Positions 6,956 through 15,468 are shown, counted from the stretch's first letter. The stretch is DNA of 15,664 nucleotides from Peptoniphilaceae bacterium AM52-5BH (GCA_027669155.1 JAQEDR010000033.1:362-16025), one strand, 5' to 3'. The notes: a model not told the origin generated them from the sequence alone. Made by a program: numbers and translations.

Positions 6956-8331
6956 TATTGGTTAACCTTATTGTATGATTCTAAAGAAGAGTCTATTTCT
7001 TCCGCCATCTTTTTGCTCGCATCTTCTGGGCTTATATTTCCATTTAGCATATCTTCGATATGTTTTTCCATAATTTGACGAGATTCTTGGTATACTGTAG
7101 CAAGAGCTCCTTGATCTTCTGGTTTTGAATCGTGCAGTTGATCTATCGCTGTTTTAAATTGTGGAGATTTCTCAACCAAATCTTTGAATTCTTGTGTATC
7201 GAGTACACCTTTATTTACTGGGAAATATCCTGTATTTGCATTCCAATATGTTTGAGATTCAACACTTACCAAGAACTTAATAAAGTCCCATGTTCCTGCC
7301 ATTTTTTCCTCGTCACCTGAATTTATAGCGTATAGGGAAGCTCCGCCGATTGAAACTCCATTTTCATCTGAATCTTTAACCTTAGGAAAATATGCTGTTC
7401 CCACTTCAAACCTATCTCCTACTTCTGATAAGATTTGTGTAAGAGAAGCAGTAGAAGCAAAGGTCATGGCACTTGTTCCTGAATTGAATTCTGGAGTTCC
7501 ACCTTGTTTGCCAACATTAGGTGCTATACCCTCATCAGCTAGATCTTTCCAAGCCTTAAGTATATTAGTAACACCACCATTTTCTTCAAAAACTGATTTT
7601 GTAGGATTAGCTTTTCTACCATTTTCATTATCAAATAGGTCAAGCCCTTGTTTATTCATAAATTGATCAATCCACCAGCCATATACGCTGAACGAAATAG
7701 GCATATCTGTGACACCAGCTTCTTTAAGCTTTTGACCTACAAGCTTCATCTCTTCCAAAGATTTTGGAACTTCAACGCCAGCTTCCTCAAACATATCCTT
7801 GTTATAATAAAGGAGAGGTGTTGAAGAGTTAAATGGCATAGAGTTTAATTTCCCATCAACTGTATAGTAAGCAAGAAGATTATCTTCCAATTGACTTGTA
7901 TCGTAATTTTCTTCATCAATAAAATCTTGCATAGGCTTGATAAGACCAGAGTCAATCATATACCTTGTTCCTAATTCAAAAACCTGAACTAAATCAGCTC
8001 CGACATCCTTGCCAGAGGCAGAAGATCTTAGTTTTGTAAGGGCATCATCGTATTCTCCTTGAAATTCTGCCTTCACAAAGTATTTATCTTGAGACTCGTT
8101 GTATTCACTAACCAAGTGGTCTATAGCATCATTTAGATTACCACCCATTGAATGCCAAAATACTATAGTTGTCTTACCATCTTGGCTATCAGCATCCTTA
8201 CCAGCACTTTCGCTGCTTTTAGTATCTTTTCCTGCATCATTTGTTTTAGCATCATCACCACGTCCTGCACATGCCGTTAGGGTAATGAGCATCAAGACTA
8301 ACATTAGTCTACTAGCGATTTTTTTAAACAT
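6955..8331 (-). CDS. ugpB: Glycerol-3-phosphate/glycerophosphodiester-binding lipoprotein, UgpB type
   Basis: A 458-residue extracytoplasmic solute-binding lipoprotein of family 1. The start has GGAGGAATT (8341-8333) in front; an upstream ATG at 8382 is rejected for lack of one. The signal peptide ends in a lipobox LTAC with the lipidated cysteine at residue 21, followed by a ~30-residue polar linker rich in Lys, Asp and Ser. Segments that match UgpB closely are FWHSMGG (58-64), QVFELGT (116-122), PFNSSTPLLYYNKD (166-179) and the later IGGASLYAI. These argue for glycerol-3-phosphate or glycerophosphodiesters rather than a sugar. This fits the ugpQ gene just upstream. The exact ligand is inferred, not shown. 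Confidence 0.9.
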   Translation of the reverse strand: MFKKIASRLMLVLMLITLTACAGRGDDAKTNDAGKDTKSSESAGKDADSQDGKTTIVFWHSMGGNLNDAIDHLVSEYNESQDKYFVKAEFQGEYDDALTKLRSSASGKDVGADLVQVFELGTRYMIDSGLIKPMQDFIDEENYDTSQLEDNLLAYYTVDGKLNSMPFNSSTPLLYYNKDMFEEAGVEVPKSLEEMKLVGQKLKEAGVTDMPISFSVYGWWIDQFMNKQGLDLFDNENGRKANPTKSVFEENGGVTNILKAWKDLADEGIAPNVGKQGGTPEFNSGTSAMTFASTASLTQILSEVGDRFEVGTAYFPKVKDSDENGVSIGGASLYAINSGDEEKMAGTWDFIKFLVSVESQTYWNANTGYFPVNKGVLDTQEFKDLVEKSPQFKTAIDQLHDSKPEDQGALATVYQESRQIMEKHIEDMLNGNISPEDASKKMAEEIDSSLESYNKVNQ

Positions 8332-8353
8332 AATTCCTCCATATATTTTATTT

Positions 8354-8382
8354 CCTATAGAATTATAAATGAAATACATCAA
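8354..8382 (-). promoter_or_regulatory. Weak candidate promoter of ugpB
   Basis: Minus strand TTGATG (8382-8377), 17-nt spacer, TATAGG (8359-8354), in the 106-base gap between ugpQ and ugpB. The -10 is poor. If real, it would let the importer be made without ugpQ. No terminator is visible in the gap, so read-through from ugpQ is also likely. Confidence 0.3.
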
Positions 8383-8437
8383 ATTCTTTTATTATATTTG
8401 TAATGTCTGTGTAAAATAAATCCATAATATATTAAAT

Positions 8438-9154
8438 CTATTTTGCAATTATTTCCTTAACTCTATCAGGAAAATCCGTTATTAGGCCTGTTGGATTAAG
8501 TTCTAGACATTCACTGAAATCGTAATCTGATATAGCAAACCAAATATTTAATCCTATGTTATTTTCGGAGAATTTTTCTGCTATTTCTTTGTTTATTGTG
8601 AAATTTAGTGGGTGAAAGTATTCCATACCTAAGTTTTTTACATATTCCCATGGTTTGTATAGTCTTGATGATTCTAGGACTCCACATTTTATTTCTCTAT
8701 CTATTTCTTTCATCCTAATTAAAGAATTGTGATTAAAGGATGAGATTATTATTTTATCCTTCATATCATATTCTTTTATAAGGTCATAGACTTTTTCCTC
8801 TATTCCCTCGTATGTTATAATAGATGTCTTAAGCTCAATGTTTGTAATGATATCTTTGTTTCTAGCAAAGTCAAAGTATTCTCTTAAAGTTGGTATTGTC
8901 TGAACCTCAGAAGTAAGACTTCCTTTTGAAGCATTTAGTTTTTTAAGCTCATGTAAAGTTTTATCCTTTACTAGACCTCCTCCATCTGTAGTTCTGTCTA
9001 GAGTTTCATCGTGAATTATTACAAGCTCACCGTCTTTTGTAAGATGAACATCAAATTCTATTCCGTCCGCTCCAATTTCGACTGCTTTTTCGTAGGCGAG
9101 CATAGTATTTTCTGGGTATGCTCCCTTAAATCCTCTATGGGCTATGTTTAACAT
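8438..9154 (-). CDS. ugpQ: Glycerophosphodiester phosphodiesterase
   Basis: A 238-residue GDPD-family enzyme that hydrolyses glycerophosphodiesters (such as glycerophosphocholine or glycerophosphoethanolamine) to glycerol-3-phosphate and an alcohol. The active-site pattern is complete: H6-R7 (AHRG), E15-N16 (PENT), E33-x-D35-x-H37 (IEFDVHLTKDG) and the catalytic H48-D49 (IIHDETLDRTT), then IELK further on. Length and the lack of a signal peptide match the short cytoplasmic UgpQ type rather than the secreted GlpQ type. The start has an ideal AAGGAGG a few bases upstream. It precedes ugpB in the same direction, so imported diesters would be cut inside the cell. A -10-like TATAAA occurs upstream, but no convincing -35. 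Confidence 0.93.
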   Translation of the reverse strand: MLNIAHRGFKGAYPENTMLAYEKAVEIGADGIEFDVHLTKDGELVIIHDETLDRTTDGGGLVKDKTLHELKKLNASKGSLTSEVQTIPTLREYFDFARNKDIITNIELKTSIITYEGIEEKVYDLIKEYDMKDKIIISSFNHNSLIRMKEIDREIKCGVLESSRLYKPWEYVKNLGMEYFHPLNFTINKEIAEKFSENNIGLNIWFAISDYDFSECLELNPTGLITDFPDRVKEIIAK

Positions 9155-9230
9155 TATTCCTCCTTAGCTTTACGCTACAATTTATAGTAAGGGATTTTTG
9201 TAAAGAATGTATTAAGTCCTAGTAAAATTT

Positions 9231-9256
9231 AAAAAAATAGACCCCTGAAGGGTCTA
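9231..9256 (-). terminator. Rho-independent terminator after the AarF/UbiB gene
   Basis: TAGACCC (9238-9244) pairs perfectly with GGGTCTA (9250-9256) around a 5-nt loop. On the minus strand it is followed by seven T (complement of 9231-9237). It lies 8 bases past the stop of the AarF/UbiB gene and separates that gene from the ugp locus. Confidence 0.9.
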
Positions 9257-9264
9257 AATTGTCT

Positions 9265-10896
9265 TTATTTTTTTAATATGCTTCTTAGTAAATAAATAGA
9301 AAAAATCAAACTTATTATTAAAATTGATCCGATGAGGTATCTGATAGCTTTATTATTTGACTCTATTAGAGCAAGGCTTACTAGAGAAGATGATATGACT
9401 AGGCAAATACCTATAAAAACAATGGCACGAATCTTCCCCTTTTCGCTTTTCTCCAAAAGATAACTCTCCCTATCACTTCTTTTTTGCTCGATAGCGAAGT
9501 CTCCTCTTTCTAGCTGTCTTAATATATTCAAAGAGGCTTTGGGGAGTTCTTTTATAAGGCTTGCTGAGTCGTAAGTATTTTTGAGGATTCTGTTTGAAAC
9601 TATGTCTGGGCTTAAAAGCTTAAGGGCCATGGGTCTTGCTAGGGGGATGGCTAGGGCTATGAAGGATTCTTCTGGGACCAGCTTTTCTATAAGCCCTTCT
9701 ACTGTAAGGATGGTTTTTCCGAAATTTGTAAGTTCAGATGGGATTTTGATTGAGAAATCCACCAAGAGCCTGTAAAAGTCCTCAATAAGCTCGACTAGTT
9801 TTAGTTGACTAATGTTCATCGCCATGTATTTATCCAAAAGTTTTTGAATTCTTCTTTCAAAAATCGGTATCTTCTTGCTATCAAAGGCTAAAAGTCCCAT
9901 GCCTATGATGGCATCTGTAACAAGGCTTACTTTGTTGAGACTTGCTCCTAGGAATATTTTGATTATCTGATACCTATAATTTTCCGAAAGAGTAGATACA
10001 ATACCGAAATCGATGAGATATAGATTGTTCTCAGAATCCACAAAGATATTTCCTGGATGGGGATCTGCGTGGAAAAAGCCATAGGAAAACATCTGATTGG
10101 TGTAGGCCTTGATAATCTTTTTGGCAAGGGCCTTTCTTATCTCTGGATCTTTATCGTAACTTGATCTGATGGTTTTACCATTTATGTATTCAATAGTTAG
10201 GACTGACTTTCCACAATAATTTTCGTAGACAGCTGGAGATGATAGATCGGTCGATCTATTGTTGTCTTCCCTATACTTTAAGATATTTTCCTTTTCATTT
10301 TTGAAATCAATCTCTTTTCTTAGGGTCTTTTCAAATTCTTCTAGGACTTCCCCTAAGTCGAAGGATTCGATAAAGTTTAGTTTATTCTGATATTTCCTAT
10401 ACAAATCTTTGATAATCGCAAGATCTTCGCTTACTCTTTTTTCTATGTCCTTTCTTCTGACCTTAACAACGACCTTTTTGACCGAATCATCGGTTCTTAT
10501 ATAGGCAAGATGGGTTTGAGCGATAGAGCCTGTCGCAAGAACCTTTCTATCAAATTCTACAAATATATCCTCAATATCCCTAGCAAATTCTTCTTCGATA
10601 GTTTCCTTTATATAGGAGAAATCCTCTTCCTTCACATCGTCCTGGAGCTTTTCTAGTTCATTTATGATATTATCTGAAAATATATCCCTCCTCGTCGATA
10701 AAATTTGGCCGAATTTAATAAAGACTGGTCCCAAGTCCTCAAAAAGAGCGACAAGATTTTGGCCAAGGCGAATCTCTCTTTCTTTGTCGGGCCTTCTCTT
10801 ATCCTTATCCTTAGCAAAAACTATCCTCATATCTTTGATAAGTTCCGGATTCATAAATTTTCTTATTATTTCAAATTTTCTCTTCCTATAAGTCAT
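9265..10896 (-). CDS. AarF/UbiB (ABC1) atypical kinase-like protein
   Basis: A 543-residue member of the UbiB/ADCK/COQ8 family, atypical kinase-fold ATPases linked to isoprenoid lipid and quinone metabolism; the role in quinone-poor Firmicutes is unsettled. Visible in order: the family KxGQ motif KFGQ (61-64), the loop equivalent to the alanine-rich loop (ATGS, 121-124), the nucleotide-binding lysine near K145 (VVVKV), the helix with RKEIDF (193-198), the catalytic loop HADPHPGN (276-283) and LIDFG (294-298). The C-terminus has two hydrophobic segments (about 491-511 and 519-539) that would anchor it in the membrane. The usual AAAS loop reads ATGS here. The start has only a weak GAAAAGAG; an alternative start at Met15 is possible. 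It stands alone between two terminators. Biological substrate unknown. Confidence 0.88.
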   Translation of the reverse strand: MTYRKRKFEIIRKFMNPELIKDMRIVFAKDKDKRRPDKEREIRLGQNLVALFEDLGPVFIKFGQILSTRRDIFSDNIINELEKLQDDVKEEDFSYIKETIEEEFARDIEDIFVEFDRKVLATGSIAQTHLAYIRTDDSVKKVVVKVRRKDIEKRVSEDLAIIKDLYRKYQNKLNFIESFDLGEVLEEFEKTLRKEIDFKNEKENILKYREDNNRSTDLSSPAVYENYCGKSVLTIEYINGKTIRSSYDKDPEIRKALAKKIIKAYTNQMFSYGFFHADPHPGNIFVDSENNLYLIDFGIVSTLSENYRYQIIKIFLGASLNKVSLVTDAIIGMGLLAFDSKKIPIFERRIQKLLDKYMAMNISQLKLVELIEDFYRLLVDFSIKIPSELTNFGKTILTVEGLIEKLVPEESFIALAIPLARPMALKLLSPDIVSNRILKNTYDSASLIKELPKASLNILRQLERGDFAIEQKRSDRESYLLEKSEKGKIRAIVFIGICLVISSSLVSLALIESNNKAIRYLIGSILIISLIFSIYLLRSILKK

Positions 10897-10961
10897 AAGC
10901 TACTCTTTTCTATTTATTAAAAGCTACACTTATAGTTATATTTACCCAAATTAAAGCTTAA

Positions 10962-10991
10962 ATAAAAAAGGCTACAGCATAGCCATAGCCT
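10962..10991 (-). terminator. Rho-independent terminator after pepF
   Basis: AGGCTA (10969-10974) pairs with TAGCCT (10986-10991). On the minus strand it is followed by a T-rich tail (complement of 10962-10968). It begins 14 bases after the pepF stop and closes the four-gene unit that starts at 15422. Confidence 0.85.
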
Positions 10992-11005
10992 AATAACTTA
11001 AATTT

Positions 11006-12784
11006 TTATAATATAGCTTCTCTTAGATCTTTTAGGGCGTCCCTTGCTACGTCCATAGCCTTTTGCATGGCGTCCTTGCCTGTCATATCAACTCCCGCTT
11101 TCTTTAGGACTTCTAGTGGATATTCGCTCTCTCCTGCCTTTAGATAGTTTAGATAAGCCGCTCTATCCTCATCTGTTCCGTGAAGGATTTTTTGACTTAG
11201 GGCAACAGCGCTCATAAATCCTGTCGCATATTGGAAGACGTAGTAGAACATATAGAAGTGTGGGATTCTAGCCCATTCTGCCGATATGAATTCATCTACT
11301 TCTATATCTTCTCCGAAAAGATCTTCGTTTAATTCTTTGTAGATTCCGTGGAGCCTTTCTGCTGGAATTGGCTCGCCTACTTCTACTAATTTATTTACCT
11401 TATGCTCGAATTCTGCAAACATAGTTTGTCTAAATACTGTTGATTTGAATTGGTTTACAAAATAATTTAGTAGATAAGCTGTTTCCTCCTCAGACTTAGA
11501 GTTTTTGAGCATATAGTCTAGGAGAAGAAGCTCGTTGGTAGTTGATGCAATCTCTGCCAAGAATATTGAGTAAGATCCGTATTGGTATTCTTGATTGCTT
11601 CTTGTGTAGTAGGAGTGCATGGAGTGACCTAGCTCGTGGATTACTGTAAATACATCATCTATTGTATTTGTGTAATTTAGGAGTATGAATGGTTGGGTAT
11701 CATATGAGCCTGATGAGTAAGCTCCTCCTCTTTTGCCCTTGTTTGGACAAACGTCGAACCAGCCTGTTTCAAATCCCTTCCTTGCAACTTCTACATATTC
11801 TTCGCCGAGTGGTTTGATAGCTTCGAGGACGATTTCTTTAGCTTCGTCAAATTCGATTTTTCTATCGTAATCCTTCACAAGTGGCATGTAAATATCGTGG
11901 AAGCCTAAATCATCAACTCCGAGGAATTCTTTCCTAAGTGTTGTGTAATCTCTGTGGATATCGACATTGTCATGGACTACTTCTAGTAGGTTGTCGTAGA
12001 TTTCTTCTGGTAAGTTATTAGCAAACAAGCTCATCTCTCTAGCTGATGAGAAACCTCTAAGCTTAGCTTCTGTGTTGTGGGCTGAGAAGTCTCCATCTAA
12101 GGTGCTTGCTAGGGTATTTGAAAATTGCCTATAGGTCTTGTAATATTTTTCATAAACTTCACGTCTAAAGTCCCTGTCCTTATCTTGTTGTAAGTTTACG
12201 AAGTTTGCATCAGTAATTTCTATCTCTTCTCCGTCTTTTTCTACACTTGGAAAAGACATGTCAGCATTTGAGAAAATCATGTAGGTTGCACTTGGGTTTT
12301 GGGCAGTCTTGCCAAAACTTGCTATAATCTGCTCACTTCTCTCATCCAAGGTGTGATCTTTGTATCTCGCTATATCCTCAAAGTAGTGATAAAGATGAGC
12401 TATCTCAGGATCTTTTAGATATTCCTTAATCTTTTCTTGATCTGTTGCCAAAAGCTCTGGCCTTACGAAAGATAGGGCTTCGGTTAGGGCAACGTATGTG
12501 TTGGTAGCAACCTGGTCCATCTCTTGATATTTGGTAACTCTAGTATCTTCATCGCTTCTTAATGATGCGTAGACACAGGCTTTCTCTAGTTTTCTAGAAA
12601 ACTCTTCATCTAATTTGATAAAGTCTTTGAAATTATCTAGGCTAACTGTGATTTTTCCCTTAAATCCTACTAGCTTATCAGCTAAGTTCTTAACATTTTC
12701 TATATCTTCGTAGAAATCTTCGTCTTTTTCATAAATCGAAGTAGTATCCCATTTTAATTTTTGGTCTATATCTTTTCTTTCCAT
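11006..12784 (-). CDS. pepF: Oligoendopeptidase F (M3B metallopeptidase)
   Basis: A 592-residue zinc metallopeptidase of the M3B family, at the usual length of ~600 residues. It cuts peptides of roughly 7-17 residues in the cytoplasm. The zinc site is visible as H383-E384-x-x-H387 (VIHELGHSMHSYY) with E411 (LAEIASTTNE) as the probable third ligand. The family motif DVCPNKGKRGGAYSSG (344-359) precedes it. There is no signal peptide. The start has TAGGAG 6 bases upstream, and the gene begins only 8 bases after the lipoprotein stop, so it is co-transcribed with it. It is the last gene of the unit. Function is confident; the physiological substrates (nutritional, signal-peptide or pheromone peptides) are open. 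Confidence 0.95.
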   Translation of the reverse strand: MERKDIDQKLKWDTTSIYEKDEDFYEDIENVKNLADKLVGFKGKITVSLDNFKDFIKLDEEFSRKLEKACVYASLRSDEDTRVTKYQEMDQVATNTYVALTEALSFVRPELLATDQEKIKEYLKDPEIAHLYHYFEDIARYKDHTLDERSEQIIASFGKTAQNPSATYMIFSNADMSFPSVEKDGEEIEITDANFVNLQQDKDRDFRREVYEKYYKTYRQFSNTLASTLDGDFSAHNTEAKLRGFSSAREMSLFANNLPEEIYDNLLEVVHDNVDIHRDYTTLRKEFLGVDDLGFHDIYMPLVKDYDRKIEFDEAKEIVLEAIKPLGEEYVEVARKGFETGWFDVCPNKGKRGGAYSSGSYDTQPFILLNYTNTIDDVFTVIHELGHSMHSYYTRSNQEYQYGSYSIFLAEIASTTNELLLLDYMLKNSKSEEETAYLLNYFVNQFKSTVFRQTMFAEFEHKVNKLVEVGEPIPAERLHGIYKELNEDLFGEDIEVDEFISAEWARIPHFYMFYYVFQYATGFMSAVALSQKILHGTDEDRAAYLNYLKAGESEYPLEVLKKAGVDMTGKDAMQKAMDVARDALKDLREAIL

Positions 12785-12792
12785 TTTTTCTC

Positions 12793-13617
12793 CTATTTTA
12801 TAGTGATGACGTCTTTCCCATCTTCACTCTTTATCTTTTCAATATTTAAAATCTCCTTATCCTTTTTGTCATAAAGAAGATTTCCAATTTCAATCTTATC
12901 TCCTCGAATAGTTTCCTTTGCCAAGTCCATATCCAAGTCATAGGCCCTAGAAATATCTTGCAAATACTTATCCTCAGCTTCTATCCTAGCCCTTATGGCT
13001 TCCTTAAGGTCCTTCTTAGTAGAAGTCTCACCAGAATCTACCAAATCATCTAGCCTTCTAACTTCAGGTTCGATTTTTTCTGTCGTATTGTAGAAACTAA
13101 AAGAATCAAGTAGACTTAGATATTTATTGTACAAGTAATAATTGCTTAGGCTTTCATTTTCAAAAACTGAGACCTGACTTACTAGAAGCATAGGTCCGCT
13201 TTCCGAATCAAAGCTTATGACCTTAATCCTACTTACAAGCTCATCTTCTCTTGAAAGAGGTCCGTAAGTATACTCAACTTTTCCCTCATCATCATAGACG
13301 AGCTTGAGATTTAAGATATTTGCTTGATCTTTCTCTAGTACAAAGCCAACTTGACTTCCTGCGAAATTTATCTCCTTGATAAATCCTGTAGCCTCATCAA
13401 GACTTATATTATCACCGATAACAGCCTTCTTATAATCTTTTTCGAAGTCGATTTTTCTAATAGTCTCCTTGGTAGATGCGTCCTTGTAGCTTACCTCCGG
13501 CATCTCTATAGTTTCTTTGGGTCTATCTACTTCGTCAATCTCTTTCTCAAACTCTTCCTTAGACTGAAAGGAACATGCACTTAACAAAAAGGCTAATGTT
13601 AATATCCATAACTTCAT
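12793..13617 (-). CDS. Unrecognised lipoprotein
   Basis: A 274-residue protein beginning MKLWILTLAFLLSAC: a short signal peptide with lipobox LSAC and predicted lipid attachment at C15. The mature part is highly charged (many Asp, Glu, Lys) and looks soluble. A middle region (about 70-165) of alternating hydrophobic and polar residues suggests beta structure, and a charged helical stretch follows near 190-230 (LDDLVDSGETSTKKDLKEAIRA). I recognise no catalytic motif or family. ATG 13617 follows the rhomboid stop by one base (TAAGATG), indicating coupling. An in-frame GTG at 13629 would add four residues and cannot be excluded. Its place between a rhomboid protease and a peptidase suggests a shared envelope role, but that is inference. 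Confidence 0.8.
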   Translation of the reverse strand: MKLWILTLAFLLSACSFQSKEEFEKEIDEVDRPKETIEMPEVSYKDASTKETIRKIDFEKDYKKAVIGDNISLDEATGFIKEINFAGSQVGFVLEKDQANILNLKLVYDDEGKVEYTYGPLSREDELVSRIKVISFDSESGPMLLVSQVSVFENESLSNYYLYNKYLSLLDSFSFYNTTEKIEPEVRRLDDLVDSGETSTKKDLKEAIRARIEAEDKYLQDISRAYDLDMDLAKETIRGDKIEIGNLLYDKKDKEILNIEKIKSEDGKDVITIK

Positions 13618-13618
13618 C

Positions 13619-14266
13619 TTAGCCCACACCCAAACTATTATTTCCGATTCTTACAAACAAGAATGCTAAGATAAGTAAGGCAGCTAGTGAAATAAAAACA
13701 GTCGTTCTTGGTAGCTGTCTGTTTACAACTGGGAAAATTCCTGCTAGAAGAACTCCTGCCAAAAATCCTCCCATATGTCCTTGAATTCCAATTCCAGGAG
13801 CGAGCAAGGAATAGACTATATTTATAGCTATTATAGAAATAAAGCTTGCCCCAAGTCCTCTTAATATCTCATCATCCTTGTAGTTAATCATAAGGCCAAT
13901 AGCAAGTCCAAACATCCCATATAGGGAAGTGGATGCTCCGGCAGAGACAGTATTGGCCCCGCCGAAAGCGTAGGTAAAGAGATTACCCATAAGTCCAGCC
14001 AAAATATAGATTATTAGAAAGTTAATAGATCCATAAAGTCTCTCAAAAAGAGGTCCTATATTATATAGGAAATACATATTAAATAAAATATGAAAAAATC
14101 CTATATGAATAAAGGCTGCCGTAAGGGCTCTCCACCATTCGCCTTGATAAAACAAGGGCTTGACCATTGCTCCAAATCTTACGAGATTTTCAATACTCTC
14201 GCTTCCTCCTGTCAAAGTCATTATAGCGAAAACTGCTATATTGATTATCATAAGGACAGTCGTCAC
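13619..14266 (-). CDS. Rhomboid-family intramembrane serine protease
   Basis: About 215 residues with six or seven hydrophobic segments: a polytopic protease that cuts substrates within the membrane. The catalytic serine is S112 in GASTSLYGMFG (110-120) and the partner histidine is H164 in IQGHMGGFLAG (161-171). The WRALTAAFIHIGFFHILFNMYFLY segment (45-68), with the conserved HxxFN, supports the family. The residue after the serine is Thr instead of the common Gly. I prefer the GTG start at 14266, which has TTAGGAG 8 bases upstream; an in-frame ATG at 14296 adds ten residues but has no ribosome binding site. The stop overlaps the approach to the lipoprotein start (1-base gap). Substrates unknown. 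Confidence 0.88.
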   Translation of the reverse strand: MTTVLMIINIAVFAIMTLTGGSESIENLVRFGAMVKPLFYQGEWWRALTAAFIHIGFFHILFNMYFLYNIGPLFERLYGSINFLIIYILAGLMGNLFTYAFGGANTVSAGASTSLYGMFGLAIGLMINYKDDEILRGLGASFISIIAINIVYSLLAPGIGIQGHMGGFLAGVLLAGIFPVVNRQLPRTTVFISLAALLILAFLFVRIGNNSLGVG

Positions 14267-14318
14267 TTTTGTTTCTCCTAATTTTTTAATATTCATAATA
14301 GATAATTGTACCGCTTTC

Positions 14319-15422
14319 CTAGCTAATTTCAGGACTTGTGAGGTACTTGTTATTGACCTCGCCTGCAAGCTCTCTAATCTTTTCTAGGAGAGTCTTCCTA
14401 TCCAGATTGTTATCAATATGGTATTTATAAATATAATCAAAGTAGGTCTTGTCGTAATTGTCTTCGTTACTATCATCGTGAAGGAAGATAATCCTTAGCT
14501 TGTCATTATATCTTTTGGCAAGCTTGGCCATATTTATAGAAGAATAGGCATTAAACTGACTTAAGTCTTCGCCTAAGATAAGATAGTCCATATCCTTGAT
14601 TAAATCTTTAAAATCGATCTTTTCCAAAATATAATCCATTGGCTCGGTGATTTTGGCCTTAAAGTAAGTAAACAAGGCCCAAGCACATCCTCCTCCAGAA
14701 CCTAAAGATGGAAAATCGACATGACCAATTCCTAAAAGCTCGGCGGTCTTTTCCATGAAGTTCTCACATCCTCTAAAAAGTCTAGCCACATCAAGATCGC
14801 TTGCTCCCTTTCTATAGGCCCTGTTTTCCAGGAAGGAGTTTTCTCCAAAAAGAGTCATCTCGCTGCTTGTAGCAATCTTAATATCAGCATGCTTAAATCT
14901 CTGATCTACTCCATCTATATCAATCCTACTAACCTTGGCCAAGTTTTTGGCTACAGGAGAAAGACTATTATCATCCTCATCATAGAACCTCGCTCCCAAG
15001 GCATAAAGCATGCCCATTCCCATATCGTTGGAAGCACTGTCACCTACGCCTACATAAAAGCTTTCCGCCCCATTGTCCAAGGCATCCAGGAAGACTTCTC
15101 CAAGTCCCAAGCTTGATGCGTTCATAACATCGAGATCTTCCTTATACAAAAGCGAAAGTCCAGACGATTCGGCCATCTCTATAGTGGCAAATCCATCATT
15201 TAACAAATATCTCGCGGTAATCGCTTCATTTAAGGGATTATGTACATTGACATAGTGGTATTTTCCCTTGGAAATAAACTTCATCGACTCTATCGTTCCT
15301 TCTCCTCCGTCGAGAAAAGGGATAGGGTAGGACTTAGGAGACAACTCCTCCTTGAAAATCCTCCCCATAGTAACAGAATCTTCAAAATTTTTGATTGTAT
15401 CTATAGCTATTAAAGTTTTCAT
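14319..15422 (-). CDS. Divergent glycerate kinase family protein
   Basis: A 367-residue protein aligned with the GlxK/GarK glycerate kinase family, which phosphorylates glycerate using ATP. The N-terminal half is well kept: MKTLIAIDTIKN (K11), PFLDGGEGT (35-43), IEMAESSGL (81-89) and VGVGDSASND (124-133). The later conserved blocks are not: the usual ACDVxNPL segment reads IATSSEMTL (183-191), and the usual GEGxxDxQTxxGK segment reads GEDLSQFNAYSSI (284-296). The serine-glycine-rich GSGGGCAWAL (241-250) remains. Length is near normal. The fold is clear, but enzyme activity on glycerate is doubtful, hence no gene symbol. The start has GAGGAGAT 3 bases before ATG. It opens the unit leading to rhomboid, lipoprotein and pepF, with a 52-base gap to the rhomboid start. 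Confidence 0.8.
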   Translation of the reverse strand: MKTLIAIDTIKNFEDSVTMGRIFKEELSPKSYPIPFLDGGEGTIESMKFISKGKYHYVNVHNPLNEAITARYLLNDGFATIEMAESSGLSLLYKEDLDVMNASSLGLGEVFLDALDNGAESFYVGVGDSASNDMGMGMLYALGARFYDEDDNSLSPVAKNLAKVSRIDIDGVDQRFKHADIKIATSSEMTLFGENSFLENRAYRKGASDLDVARLFRGCENFMEKTAELLGIGHVDFPSLGSGGGCAWALFTYFKAKITEPMDYILEKIDFKDLIKDMDYLILGEDLSQFNAYSSINMAKLAKRYNDKLRIIFLHDDSNEDNYDKTYFDYIYKYHIDNNLDRKTLLEKIRELAGEVNNKYLTSPEIS

Positions 15423-15468
15423 TTTATCTCCTCATCCTTAAATATATACCCGAATACTTTTAATTATT

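Noticed and set aside
7132..8368. Plus-strand ORFs of 62-89 codons inside ugpB
   Set aside because: They are antisense shadows of a well-supported gene with no ribosome binding sites or recognisable products.
8391..8415. Promoter TTTACA ... TATAAT upstream of ugpB on the minus strand
   Set aside because: The two boxes are only 13 nt apart, too close for a standard promoter.
14264..14368. Longer rhomboid starts at 14368 (TTG) or 14296 (ATG)
   Set aside because: The TTG start would overlap the upstream gene and neither has a ribosome binding site, while GTG 14266 has TTAGGAG at proper spacing.
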